64,000 bases of DNA, taken from positions 73,014,723 to 73,078,722 of the forward strand of contig JASEVX010000008.1 of the NCBI GenBank assembly GCA_031761405.1, given 5' to 3'. Shown here piece after piece: positions 21,917-32,330 of the stretch. The notes beneath the pieces are model-generated. The model made no database searches. It was not told the DNA's origin and saw only the letters and a list, made by a program, of their open reading frames with translations. Origin of the DNA: Serripes groenlandicus. Lineage: Eukaryota > Mollusca > Bivalvia > Cardiida > Cardiidae. A program made the translations under genes and the position numbers. The stretch's first letter is position 1. Each line of letters begins with the position of its first letter.

Positions 21917-23921
21917 ACTAGAGATTGCTTTTTGAAAAAGCGCTTGTCTTCCCATTTGTGTGGTCGTAAGGGAGGAAAAGAAATGATGGAGATGAATTTT
22001 GTAGTTTTGGACTGGAGATGAAGCAACAGTGACAATCCTCAGTTATTGAGCGGAAACCATTTTTCAGCTGAAGGTTACCATGACCTTGACCTTTGACCTA
22101 GTGACCTCAAAATCAATAGGGGTTATTTGCTGGTGACCAACCTGCACACCAAGTATGAAGTTCCTGGGACCAAGCAATCTTCAGTTATTGAGCGGAAACC
22201 ATTTTTCAGCCCAAGGTCACTGCATCCTTGACCTTTGACTTACTGACATCAAAATCAATAGGGGTCATCTACAGGTTAGGACCAACCTGCACACCAAGTA
22301 TGAAATTCCTGGGCATAAGCGTTCTTGAGTTATTGAGTAAAAAACATTTTTCAGCTGAAGGTTACTGTGACCTTGACATTTGACCTTGTGACCTCAAAAT
22401 CAGACAAAATCAGAAAGGTCATCTACTGGTTAGGACCAACCTGCACACCAGGTATGAAGTTCCTCGACATAAGCATTCTTTAGTTATTGAGCGGAAACCA
22501 TTTTTCAGCTGAAGGTTACCATGACCTTGACCTTTGAGCTAGTGACCTCAAAATCGATAGGGGTCATCTGCTGGTGGTGACCAACCTGCATACCAAGTAT
22601 TAACTTCCATGGCCAAAGCATTCTAGTTATTAAGCAAAAACTATTTTTCAGCTCATTGTTACTGTGACATTGACCTTTGACCTTATGACCTCAAAATCAA
22701 CAAAAAATCAATAAGGGTCATCTACTGGTTTGGACCAACCTGCACACCAGGTATGAAGTTCCTCGACATAAGCATTCTTTAGTTATTGAGCGGAAACCAT
22801 TTTTCAGCTGAAGGTAACCATGACCTTGACCTTTAACATAGTGACTTCAAAATCAATAGGGGTTATCTGCTGGTGATGACCAACCTGCACACCAAGTATT
22901 AACTTCCATGGCCAAATCATTCTACAGTTATTAACCAAAAACAATTTTTCAGCTCATTGTCACTGTGACCTTTCAGCTCAAGGTCACTGTGACCTTGACT
23001 TTAACCTCAAAATTAAACAAAATCAAAAGGAGTCTTCTACTGGGCATGGCCAACCTGCTTACCAAGTATGGCGTTCCTCAGCCCAAGCAATCTTCAGTTA
23101 TTGAGCGGAAACCATTTTTTATCTCACAAGGTCACTTTGACCTTGACCTTTGACCTTCTGACATCAAAATCAATAGTGGTCTCCTACTTGGCATGGCCAA
23201 CCTGCATACCAAGTATGAAGTTCCTTGGCCAAAGCATTCTTCAGTTATTGAGAGGAAACCATTTTTTACCTCACAAGGTCACCATGACCTTGACCTTTGA
23301 CCTTCTGTTATCAAAATCAATAGGGGTCATATACTGGTCATGACCAACCTGCATACCAAGTCCCAAGCGTTCTTCAGTTATTGAGTGGAAACAAGTGTGA
23401 CGGACGTGATCTTGACCACTGTGACCTTTACCTAAGACCTAGTGACCTCAAAATTAATAAGGGTCATTTGCTGGTGGTGACCAACCTGCACACCAAGTAT
23501 GAAGTTCCTGGGCCCAAGCAAAAGCAATTTTTCAGCTCATTGTCACTGTGACCTTTCAGCTCAAGGTCACTGTGACCTTGACTTTAGACATACTGACCTC
23601 AAAATCAATATGGGTCTTCTACGGGGCATGGCCAACCTGCATATCAAATATGAAGTTCCTCGGCCAAAGCATTCTTCAGTTATTGAGCGGAAACCATTTT
23701 TTACTTCACAAGGTCACCATGACCTTGACCTTTGACCTTCTGTTCTTAAAATCAATAGGGGTCAGCTACTGGTCATGACCAACCTGCATACTAAGTATGA
23801 AGTTCCTACGCCCAAGCGTTCATCAGTTATTGAGCGGAAACAAGTGTGACAGACGGAAGGAAGGAAGGACAGACGGAACGGGCAAAAACAATATGTCACC
23901 CCCATGTATGGGGGAGATATA
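21917..23921 (+). mobile_element. Hairpin-ended array element private to block 3
   Basis: The head actagagattgctttttg (with palindrome gctttttgaaaaagc) leads to tcttcccat. About twelve units follow (landmarks cagttattgagcggaaacca, aaaatcaataggggtcat). Then ggaaggaaggacagacgg and hairpin cccccat-gt-atggggg, ending gagatat. Blocks 1 and 2 have the unbroken target gtttaattaatgc. It also interrupts the block's copy of the 10617-10795 MITE. Confidence 0.72.
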
Positions 23922-24012
23922 ATTAATGCATTTAATTTAAAACAATGTATTCAAAAGGAATCTGATGCAAATGCATAAACATGAATCTACAGGGGTTATC
24001 TGATAAAGATTA

Positions 24013-24243
24013 TTAACCCTTTCCCACATATAGACGCTTTCCGACGCCTCTGCAGCAGATGGCTTTTTGAAAACATAGTGACAAAAAGAAGAAATTGCTC
24101 AAAACAAGCAATTTTTCCTTATGCCACAATATTTTACACTTTTAGTCATAGGTTATCCATTCAATTATAGAGATTTTCTATTTTTTGACAAAATATGTTC
24201 AAAGTTGTCTGCTGCAGAATTGTCGTATGAGGGAAAGGCTTAA
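24013..24243. mobile_element. TTAA MITE (CCCTTTCCC termini) with empty sites in blocks 1 and 2
   Basis: TTAA-ccctttcccacatatag ... gtcgtatgagggaaaggc-TTAA. Imperfect terminal repeats also share ctgcagcagaygrctt. A core palindrome lies around gaaattgctc / gagcaattt. Target TTAA at 10809-10812 and 16062-16065 in the other blocks is single. TSD and CCCTTT ends fit piggyBac-type MITEs; the transposase source is inferred. Confidence 0.82.
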
Positions 24244-24913
24244 ATAACCAGAGATGAGATGTTTACCATTATAAATTAATGTTATGTAAAAACAGGTCTA
24301 GTGGCAGATACAAACATGGGGGTTTAATGCAAATGAGCCTTCACTTTTCTCCAATCTTATAAGAATAGAAAGTATTAGCTTCATTTAACACTATCCAATT
24401 AGCAGACACATTTTGACGCATCTGCAGCAGATTACTTTTGAAAACATTGTGTTCATAATAACCAATTTCTCCTATTGCAACAATGTTTTCAACTGGTTCT
24501 TTCAAAGATTTCGCATAATAATATATACATAACCAGAGAAGACACACTATATAGTATAACTGCTTATCTTTAACTTGACAAACAGAATTAAATTAACCCA
24601 TATTGAAGAAATATGCATTCTTTACACTGTTACATCTCCATGGAAAGTGCTGACCAAGGATCATGATAATTTCTTTACTTTTCACACTAGTTTCTCTTTT
24701 TATTAAAATCAAGAATGCATTGAAATGACACTTTCTTTATAATTTGATCATGTTTATTTCAAAATTTTGACAACCCATAAATAAATAGAAATACTGATAA
24801 GTATGTTTTAACTGAAACCAATAGTTTTTTCATAACCACGATGTGAAAAAAAAATGTCCAAAATTGTTCAATCATGATCCTTGTCAATCCCTTCAGCGCT
24901 TTCATATTCATAC

Positions 24914-25021
24914 CTTTTGAACAATTTTGTCCATAATATCCCGATGAACAGCTACATGTATAAGCTGTGGCCCCGTTCAAACAAGTTCCATTCACACAAG
25001 GATCCGGGTAACAATAATTGA
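24914..25021 (-). CDS. EGF-like exon, type B, copy 3 (phase 1 to 1, 108 bp)
   Basis: It encodes VNYCYPDPCVNGTCLNG, then YTCSCSSGYYGQNCSK, with all six EGF cysteines (C-x3-C-x4-C-x8-C-x-C-x8-C). The acceptor is in TGCACAG and the donor is AAAG|GTATGA. It is the first EGF exon after the cadherin block and belongs to duplicated block 3. The consensus for calcium-binding EGF (D.D/N.C at the start) is only partly met: VNYC, without the usual acidic pair. Confidence 0.85.
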
Positions 25022-25273
25022 CTGTGCATATAATATGTATATATGTTATAAACTCAACCTTTTCAATTGTACATGGTACAAAGTTTGACACTTATTTTCT
25101 CCTTTTCTTTTCTTTTTTAATTAATAATGTTTTTGCCCAAAAACAATATTTTCATAAACATATTTAGATTTTCCATTTCTCTAAAGAAATAGTTCAAGTT
25201 TGTTCATTTTCCACAATTATTTTACATTATTCAATGCTCAAGTTTTCTTTTCAGAAGAGCAAAAAAATAGAAT

Positions 25274-25507
25274 TTAACCCTTTCCTACATACAACGAATC
25301 TGAGCAGACAACTTTGAAAAACATATCGCAAAACTATTGAAAATCTCTGACAATATCTGTTAAGTGTTAGTATAATTTCAAAATGAGTTCAAAACATTGT
25401 GGCAAAAGGAGAAACTGCTCATGAGCAATTTCTCTGTTGCCGCAATGTATTAAAAAGTTGTCTGCTGCAGATGCTTCAAAATGTATTTACATGTTGGCAA
25501 GGGTTAA
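25274..25507. mobile_element. TTAA MITE in block 3
   Basis: TTAAccctttcctacatacaa to ttggcaagggTTAA, orthologous to 16916-17149. Confidence 0.78.
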
Positions 25508-25942
25508 AATTTATGATCAGAATTACAAAACCAGAATTCATTAACAAACAACTGATTTGTAACATAACATCAAACACCACTTTAATCACAATTTTAACAA
25601 ATAATTTCCCGTCACCATTGTTAGTCTTCATACGATAATTTTGAAGTTGTCTGTATAAATTGTCAACATCGATGACAAAGCTGACATATTGCTAATTTAT
25701 ATTGATATATAGTTGAAAACATTGTGGGAAATGAGAAAATATTTTTAGAATTTTTTCCCTTTTCCACAATGTTTAAAAAGAAAGGATAATTCTTTGTTTC
25801 AGTGTACTATCGAAATTTCATTCATTGAGTGAAAAGTAAGGATGATATTTTCATACCTTTTCAACCGTGTATTTTAACCATATCTTTCAAATGTAAAGGA
25901 TTATAATTATTTCATTTGGCAATATATACCGGGGATTTATAG

Positions 25943-26064
25943 GATTGAAGCCATTTGCAAATGAAATTATGTCTGATGTCGCTTATCGTCGAAGAGAAAA
26001 TTTCAGTCACAATGGGTCAACTCGTTTTACACTGCCTGCAAACTTATTGCAAAAAGGACAATGT
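25943..26064 (+). CDS. Candidate opposite-strand exon, second copy
   Basis: This is the paralogue of 18186-18307 in block 3, with the same acceptor-like and GTAAGTATG donor signals and the frame kept open. No counterpart is seen in block 1. Confidence 0.28.
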
Positions 26065-26184
26065 GTAAGTATGAAAATCTAGCTTCATTCCTGTTATCCT
26101 CCCTTCTAATGCAGACTTTAACTTTCCTGAGTAGTTATTAATATCAAAATCATTCGAGATAGAGAAAGATATTGCTTATACTTA

Positions 26185-27045
26185 AAGTCAATAATGAGAG
26201 GTAATTTGTTAAAACCGGAATATCAATAATTAGAAGTAATTTGTTCAAAGCAGAATGTCAATTGATAGTTAAGATGTATTTTGTTTAAACCCGACTGTCA
26301 ATAATTAGAGGTTATTTGTTCAAACCAGAATGTCAATAATTAAAGGTTATTTGTCAAAATCAGCATGTCAATAATTACAGGTTATTTGTTCAAACCAGAA
26401 TGTCAATAATTAAAAGTAATTTGTTAAAAATCGGCATGTCAATAATTAGAGGTTATTTGTTCAAACCCGAATGTCAATAATTAAAGGTAATTTGTTAAAA
26501 TCGGCATGTCAATATTTAAAGGTAATTTGTTAAAATCGGCATGTCAATAATTAGAGGTTATTTGTTCAAACTGGAATGTCAATAATGAGAGGTACATTAA
26601 TTTGTTCAAACTGGAATGTCAATAATTAGAGGTATTTTTCAGTCTGGTATAGCAATATTTGAGGTATTTTTTCAATCTGGTATGTCAATACTGATAGGCA
26701 ATTTTTATTCACTCCTTTATGTCAATAATAAGAGGTAAATTTACTTTTTCTTCAGTATGGCATGTAAATAATAAGTGTTTTTTTCACTTTGGTAAATCAA
26801 TAATTAAAGGTTGATTTATTTCTCTAATATATGTCAATAATCAGTTAGCTTAGTTAGTTAGCAGTTAGCTTTGTCACTCTAGAACTCACTCTGGTAAGTA
26901 AATAATTAGAAATCAAATAATAATTAGAGGTAATTTTGTTTCACTGCATAACTTCAATATTTAAAGTTAAGTTTTACGCTCTAGTATATCAATTATAAGA
27001 GGTATCTTTTCTCCTGTCTGGTAAGTCAATAATTAGAACTCAAAC
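26185..27045. repeat. 35-bp minisatellite, degenerating to the right
   Basis: Unit caataattagaggttatttg ttcaaaccggaatgt. Regular up to about 26640, then increasingly diverged with ttttcactctggta variants; remnants also at 27300-27480, past a SINE-like insert. It abuts the end of duplicated block 3. Confidence 0.8.
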
Positions 27046-27300
27046 TATATTTTGAGGTAATTTTTACACTCTATTTTTCAGTTATATCACGTTGTTTCAT
27101 GGGTAAATTACCAGTACTACTTTTCCATTTATCCTGATACCAGCCAGTTAGTCATAATGCTAACCCTGCAACCGTGATTGCCAAGAAGGGGAGGCCATTA
27201 CTACCATTTTTTAAGTCTTTTGTAAGACCTGGCCGATGATCAAACCTGTGACCTCCTGCACCCGAGGCCGAGCCCTACCACTACACATTGGAGGTGGTTG
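27045..27300 (-). mobile_element. Possible third SINE family, degenerate
   Basis: The minus strand reads tgtagtggtagggctcggcc and caggaggtcacaggtttgat, like A and B boxes, then a body with gcctccccttcttggcaatc. A related piece (gccaaggagggaagccattac) is at about 27990-28060. It interrupts the 35-bp minisatellite. Confidence 0.45.
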
Positions 27301-27479
27301 TAAAAAATTAGAGGTAATACATTCAATCTGGTATGTAAATGATAATGAGAGATAATTTCTTCATTCTATTATTTGTCAAAAACATGTGGTAATTTTTCAC
27401 TCCTGTATTTTTCAATAATTAGTAATTTTTTCACTATGGTTTGTCAAAAATTAGAGGTAGTTTTTTCACATGAGTTTGT

Positions 27480-28220
27480 CTTATTTGAGTCATATTACTC
27501 TGGTGTATCAAAGGTTTGTTCTACATTAAGCTGCAGAAGATTTGTTTGAATAGTGTTTTTCACCACTTTCAACAGTATTTTGGTTGTATTCAGTTTCCTG
27601 GATGTATTACAAGTACTACAGGTATTGTTTATCCTAGTACCAATGCATAAGTCCCAGGGCCCAAAAAGACCAGCATTTTTCCTGGTTTAGACCTATTTTT
27701 AACTTGCCAGACAGATTTCAATCCTTAAATCTGAAGAACATAAAATTGGTCCAGATATTTTCATAAATCTCGTTATTTTCAATGATAGTGTCCTTGATCA
27801 CACATCACTTGCTTTGTTTATACATTCCATGTTCGAATGTTTGTAATTTAAGTTACAAATCTGGGTTGCAGACGGTCGGTCTCGTACAGGTTTACCCAGA
27901 CACAAAGTGGGGGATCAAAAATTTGGCCTGGACCCATTAAGATTTCAATATGTCTGGAGTCCTGATCGGTCCCAACTAATATTACCCCCACAACCCTGAG
28001 TGCCAAGGAGGGAAGCCATTACTACCAGATTAGTATGAATCGACCGGGGATCACACCTTGTCTCTCTCACATGGTTAAAACAAACCTAAAGGCATATGGC
28101 ACCATTGTAGATGGAGCTTCACTGCCAATTTGTTAGACTAAGATTTGAAAAACACTTTTGATTTAGAATCTTTTACAAGTCTGCAGAGGCAGGTCTTTTA
28201 AGGGCCTGTCACACCTTGCC
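27480..28220. other. Intergenic/intron DNA, nothing firm
   Basis: Only SINE-like scraps (gaccggggatcacaccttgt near 28050). No exon or complete element. Confidence 0.5.
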
Positions 28221-28224
28221 GAAA

Positions 28225-28366
28225 AAACAAGCAATTTCTCCTTTTGCCACAATGTTTTCTACTGTTAGTCATAGGTTATCCATTCAATTATAGAGTTTTT
28301 CTACTTTTTGAGATGTTTGTTCAAAGTCGTCTGCTGCAGAATTGTCGTATGAGGGAAAGGGTTAAA
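28225..28366. mobile_element. Right half of a TTAA MITE
   Basis: It begins in the core (acaagcaatttctccttttg) and ends gtatgagggaaagggTTAA. The left half is missing. Confidence 0.55.
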
Positions 28367-28775
28367 TGAAAGTATTGTTGTTATTGAATAACCTTGAAAA
28401 TGTGAAAATCTCTTTAATTGAAAGTATTGTTATTGAATAAACTTCAAAATGCAAAAATCTCTTTAATTGGAAGTATTGTTATTGAATAAACATGAATATA
28501 CAAAGTCATGTACATGTAAGAAAGATTAAATCTTACAGATGTTGCCCTATTTCTTCATTCAATTAAAATGTATTTTGGTGAAACAGGTATATAAATCTAT
28601 GTTGTCTGCTTTTTGAGGAGCAAATACATCTCATAGGAAGTCTTGTTTTGAAAAAGAATTGGAAACATTTTGGAAAAAGGAGAAATGGCTCATTTAGAGC
28701 AATTTATCTATTTTTTCAAAATGTTGTAAAAATCCTCTCGTTGTAGAGGCATGAGATTTTATGAGTCATAAAGAT

Positions 28776-29001
28776 TTAACCCTTTCCCTCATACGACAAT
28801 TCTGCAGCAGACGACTTTGAAAGTATTTTGGCAAAACATAGAAAATCTCCATAATTGAATGGATAACCTATGACAAAAAGTGGAAAACATTGTGGCAAAA
28901 GGAGTGCACGTTTTGTGCAATTTCTTCTTTTGTCACTATGTTTTCAAAAAGCTGTCTGCTGCAGAGGCGTCAGAAAGCGTCTATATGAGGGAAAGGGTTA
29001 A
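28776..29001. mobile_element. TTAA MITE, complete copy (inverted orientation)
   Basis: TTAAccctttccctcatacga at the left and tatgagggaaagggTTAA at the right. Relative to 24013-24243 the interior is inverted. Confidence 0.82.
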
Positions 29002-29074
29002 ACAAATAAAAGATAATGAAAAGTGTGCGGTCAACACATATATAAATACATAATCTATAAATCACAACTAAAAA

Positions 29075-29301
29075 TTATCCCTTTCCTACATACATAAACA
29101 ATTTCAATTCTCTGCAACATACGTTTTTTGAAAACATTTTGGCAAAAGGAGAAATTGCTCATTATGAGCAATTTTCATTTTTGCCACAATGTTTTCATCT
29201 CTATTCAATAATGATACTTTCATTTATTCAGATTTTGTATATTTTAACTAGCTGCTTTCAAAGTCACCAGCTGCGTATTTTATGTATGTAAGAAAGAGTT
29301 A
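29075..29301. mobile_element. TTAA MITE, degenerate
   Basis: ttatccctttcctacatacat to tgtatgtaagaaagagtta. Clear core gaaattgctcattatgagca. Confidence 0.55.
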
Positions 29302-29400
29302 CTAAAAAGATGGCCATGATGGTCCTGGATGGCAGTGTGATTGGTCATGTCAACCACACAGTCAATCACAATAACTCATTTTGTGGTCAGGTAAGCTAAT
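29302..29400 (+). mobile_element. Array-less mini element with pearl/HINE-like ends
   Basis: A head-like gatggccatgatggtcctgg and a tail-like tcacaataactcattttgtggtcaggtaagcta lie only about 100 bp apart, with no tandem monomers between them. It may be an internal deletion or a minimal form. Confidence 0.5.
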
Positions 29401-29800
29401 ACAAGAGGACCAAGAGGACTAGTATAGCTCAACTGCTTCAAGGTCAAATAACCCTAGGTTGTCAGTATTTTGTCAAGTCAATATGACTTGAGGAAGCCAT
29501 AAGAACGTCGCCAAAATAATGTGTATGTACCAATAAGTATTTCAAAATCATGGTGGCCATGTCTTTTAAATCATCAACATGGCTTGAAGGAATCAGGTAG
29601 AATATGTCTACAAAATTATTTGAAAATTAGTCTGATCATTTCAGAAGTGGAGATTTTTAAAATATCACTTTAGTCATATGAGGCAGAACAGGCTCAGGTA
29701 CATAGGCTTGTAAAAAAGAAGTGTTCACTATGGCAGTCTATTCTTTTTCTCAATATGTTTTTATCAAATTCAGACATAAAATGTTGACTTCCAATAGTTC
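29401..29800 (+). mobile_element. 5' fragment of a ~167-bp-array element
   Basis: Head acaagaggaccaagaggact, then two decayed monomers (catggcttgaaggaatc, acaaaattatttgaaaat). No tail was found before the next head at about 29851. Confidence 0.45.
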
Positions 29801-29850
29801 TGACTTTTCAATTTAGCTTAAGTGACATTTTAAGGGGCCACTGCTTTAAA

Positions 29851-31171
29851 CAAGAGGGCCATGATGACCCTGGATCGCTCACCTGATTTTTTTTTTCTCT
29901 TTAGCTCTTTTGGAGTAGATGAATTTTTAAGTTTTCACTATAACCATATAATGCAAAATAGCCCTGTCCACTGGCGGCCATGTTTTTCGACCAATCAACA
30001 TAGCTTGAAAGAATCTGATAATGGGTCACTTAAGGAACTTTTCCAAAAAATTATTTGAAAATCGGCCTGACACTTTTGGAGAAGAAGATTTTTTAAGATT
30101 TCACTATAGCCATAAAAGGTTTAAATAGCCCCGCCCCCCCTGGTGACATGTTTTTCGAACAATCAACATGGCTTGAAAGAATCTGATAGAGGGTCAATCA
30201 AGGAACATTTCTACAAAATTATTTGTAAATAGGTCTGACACTTTCAGAGTAGAAGATTTTTTAAGGTTTCACTATAGCCATATAAGGCAAAATAGCCCCG
30301 CCCCCCCTGGCGGTCATGTTTTTCGAGCAATCAACATGGCTTGAAGGAATCTGATAGAGGGTCATCCAAGGAGCATTTCTACAAAATTATTTGAAAATCT
30401 GCCAACCAGTTTGGGAGAAGAAGATTTTTAAAGTTATCACTATAGCCATATTAGGCAAAATAGCCCTGCCCACTAGCGGCCATTTTTTTGACCAATCAAC
30501 ATGGCTTGAAGGAATCTGATAGTGGGTCACTTAAGGAACATTTCTACAAAATTATTTGAAAATCGGCCTGACACTTTCGGAGAAGATTTTTTAAGTTTTC
30601 AGTATAGCCATACAAGGTAAAATAGCCCCGCCCCCCTGGTGGTCATGTTTTTGGACCAATCAACATGGCTTGAAGGAATCTGATAGAGGGTCATCCAGGG
30701 AACATTTCTACAAAATTATTTGAAAATCGGCCTGACACTTTCGGAGGAGAAGATTTTTTAAGTTTTCACTATAGCCATATAAGGCAAAATAGCCCCGCCC
30801 CCCCTGGCGGCCATGTTTTTGGACCAATCTACATGGCTTGAAGGAATCTGAAAGTGGGTCACTTAAGGAACATTTCTACAAAATTATTTGAAAATCGCCC
30901 TGACACTTTCGGAGAAGAAGATTTTTTAAGTTTTCACTATTTTTTTTCGTTTCGTTCCCATGGTAACCAGAATTCTGCATGGATCCCAAAAATTTAAAGG
31001 AATTCTGGTCAGGACATTGAGAGGATGCTTTCTGTGAAGTTTCATCCCAGTTGACCCACCGGTTACAGAGGAGAAAATGTTGACGGACAACGGACGATGG
31101 ATGCCGGACGCCGGACATAGGGCGATCACAATAACTCACGTTGAGCACTTCGTGCACAGGTGAGCTAAAAA
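29851..31171 (+). mobile_element. Pearl/HINE-like element: ctcacc ends, ~167-bp 'gccccgcc' array
   Basis: Head acaagagggccatgatgacc, M cgctcacctg (29876-29885). About seven monomers match those of 1102-2378. Then ggacgccggac and hairpin ctcacgttgagcac-ttc-gtgcacaggtgag, then AAAAAA. The array belongs to one family, the termini to another. Confidence 0.75.
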
Positions 31172-31240
31172 AGGTTTCCCCTTTTCTAACAATGTAATAG
31201 TTGTATAAATTATCTTTATTGTATCATCAGATGTTCCTAA

Positions 31241-31405
31241 TTAACCCTTCCAACTTCCACACACATTGTGATCAATCTGCAGTATACGTTATTTGAAAAC
31301 ATATTCGAAAGGTAATACCTTCATTCATAGAGGTTTTCTACATTTTTTTTTTTTTTATTTCAAAATTCATTCACTGCAGATTTGTTGTATGTGGGAAAGG
31401 ATTTA
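31241..31405. mobile_element. TTAA MITE, degenerate
   Basis: TTAAcccttccaacttccaca to tgtatgtgggaaaggattta. Interior with a T-run. Confidence 0.5.
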
Positions 31406-31557
31406 GGAGTTTAGAGAAATTGCCTATGAAGGAAGAATTGATCTGTTATGACACCATGTAACACCTCGGACAAAATAAACAAACCATGACTGGTATGACA
31501 TTGTGAATATGCATGTATACATAATATACATATAAAATGTGTAATAACAACACTCAC

Positions 31558-31609
31558 CCTTGACGGTTATCGATAGTGTCTGGTTCACTGGATGTAGTCC
31601 ATCCGACGC
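31558..31609 (-). CDS. Last cadherin exon before the EGF block (phase 0 to 1, 52 bp)
   Basis: It encodes ASDGLHPVNQTLSITVK, the terminal strand of a cadherin repeat (A.DG......L.ITV). The acceptor is gtaatttcag and the donor is GTGAGTG. The exon ends in phase 1 with G, so joining the next EGF exon gives a valine codon and the transition ITVK-VNYCYPDPC. This is the cadherin-to-EGF switch of the protein. A 41-bp minisatellite begins a few bases upstream in the intron. Confidence 0.83.
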
Positions 31610-31629
31610 CTGAAATTACAATTGAACAA

Positions 31630-32032
31630 TATTAGTCAGAAAACTTCTTCTTGACATGTTCATGTTACTAAGAACACAGAAAACTTCTTCTTGAACGTGT
31701 TCATGTTATTAGGAACACATACAACTTCTTCTTGAACGTGTTCATGTTACTAAGAACACAGAAAACTTCTTCTTGCTCGTGTTCGTGTTACTAAGAAAAC
31801 AGAAAACTTCTTCTTGAATGTGTTCATGTTACTAAGAACACAGAAAACTTCTTCTTGAACGTGTCTTGAACATGTTCATGTTACTAAGAACACAGAAAAC
31901 TTCTTCTTGAACGTGTCTTGAACATGTTCATGATACTAAAAACACAGAAAACTTCTTCTTCAATGTGTTCATGTTACTAAGAACACAGAAAACTTCTTCT
32001 TGAACATGTTCATGTTACTAAGAACACAATAG
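31630..32032. repeat. 41-bp minisatellite beside a cadherin exon
   Basis: Unit aacacagaaaacttcttctt gaacgtgttcatgttactaag, about nine copies, two with an extra cttgaacatgttcatg. It starts about 20 bp upstream, in gene sense, of the acceptor at 31610. Confidence 0.8.
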
Positions 32033-32205
32033 TGACAGTGATTAAATGTGTGACAGACAGACAGAACAAAGGATAACTCACAAGGAAATGATCTCAATAT
32101 GTCAGTTAGTGACAGTAAATGTGTGACAGAGAGACAGAACAAAGGATAACTCACAAGGAAGTGATCTCAATATGTCAGTTAGTGAAAGTGACAGAGAGAC
32201 AGAAC
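32033..32205. repeat. ~76-bp repeat, two and a half copies
   Basis: Unit includes gacagacagacagaacaaag gataactcacaaggaa and gatctcaatatgtcagttagtg. It resembles the 3' tract of the 35157-37560 array (cacaaggaagcgatctcaatg). Confidence 0.65.
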
Positions 32206-32330
32206 AAACTAGAACTATCACTAAAGGTGATTAATACCCCCGCCCCCAACCCCTGACACATATTATATCTCACAGTAATATATCTATAGGTGCTACCTAT
32301 TTCCGAAAAAAACGCAAGATAATTATAAAC

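Larger units (their letters stand above)
18646..26180. repeat. Tandem segmental duplication, block 3
   Basis: It is collinear with block 2 as far as about 26180, where homology stops at the edge of a 35-bp minisatellite. It is longer because of two private insertions, the hairpin element 21917-23921 and the TTAA MITE 24013-24243. Confidence 0.85.

Noticed and set aside
22965..23778. Overlapping ORFs rich in TLTF repeats, suggesting a repetitive membrane protein
   Set aside because: They are frames through gaccttgacctttgacc units of the 21917-23921 element.
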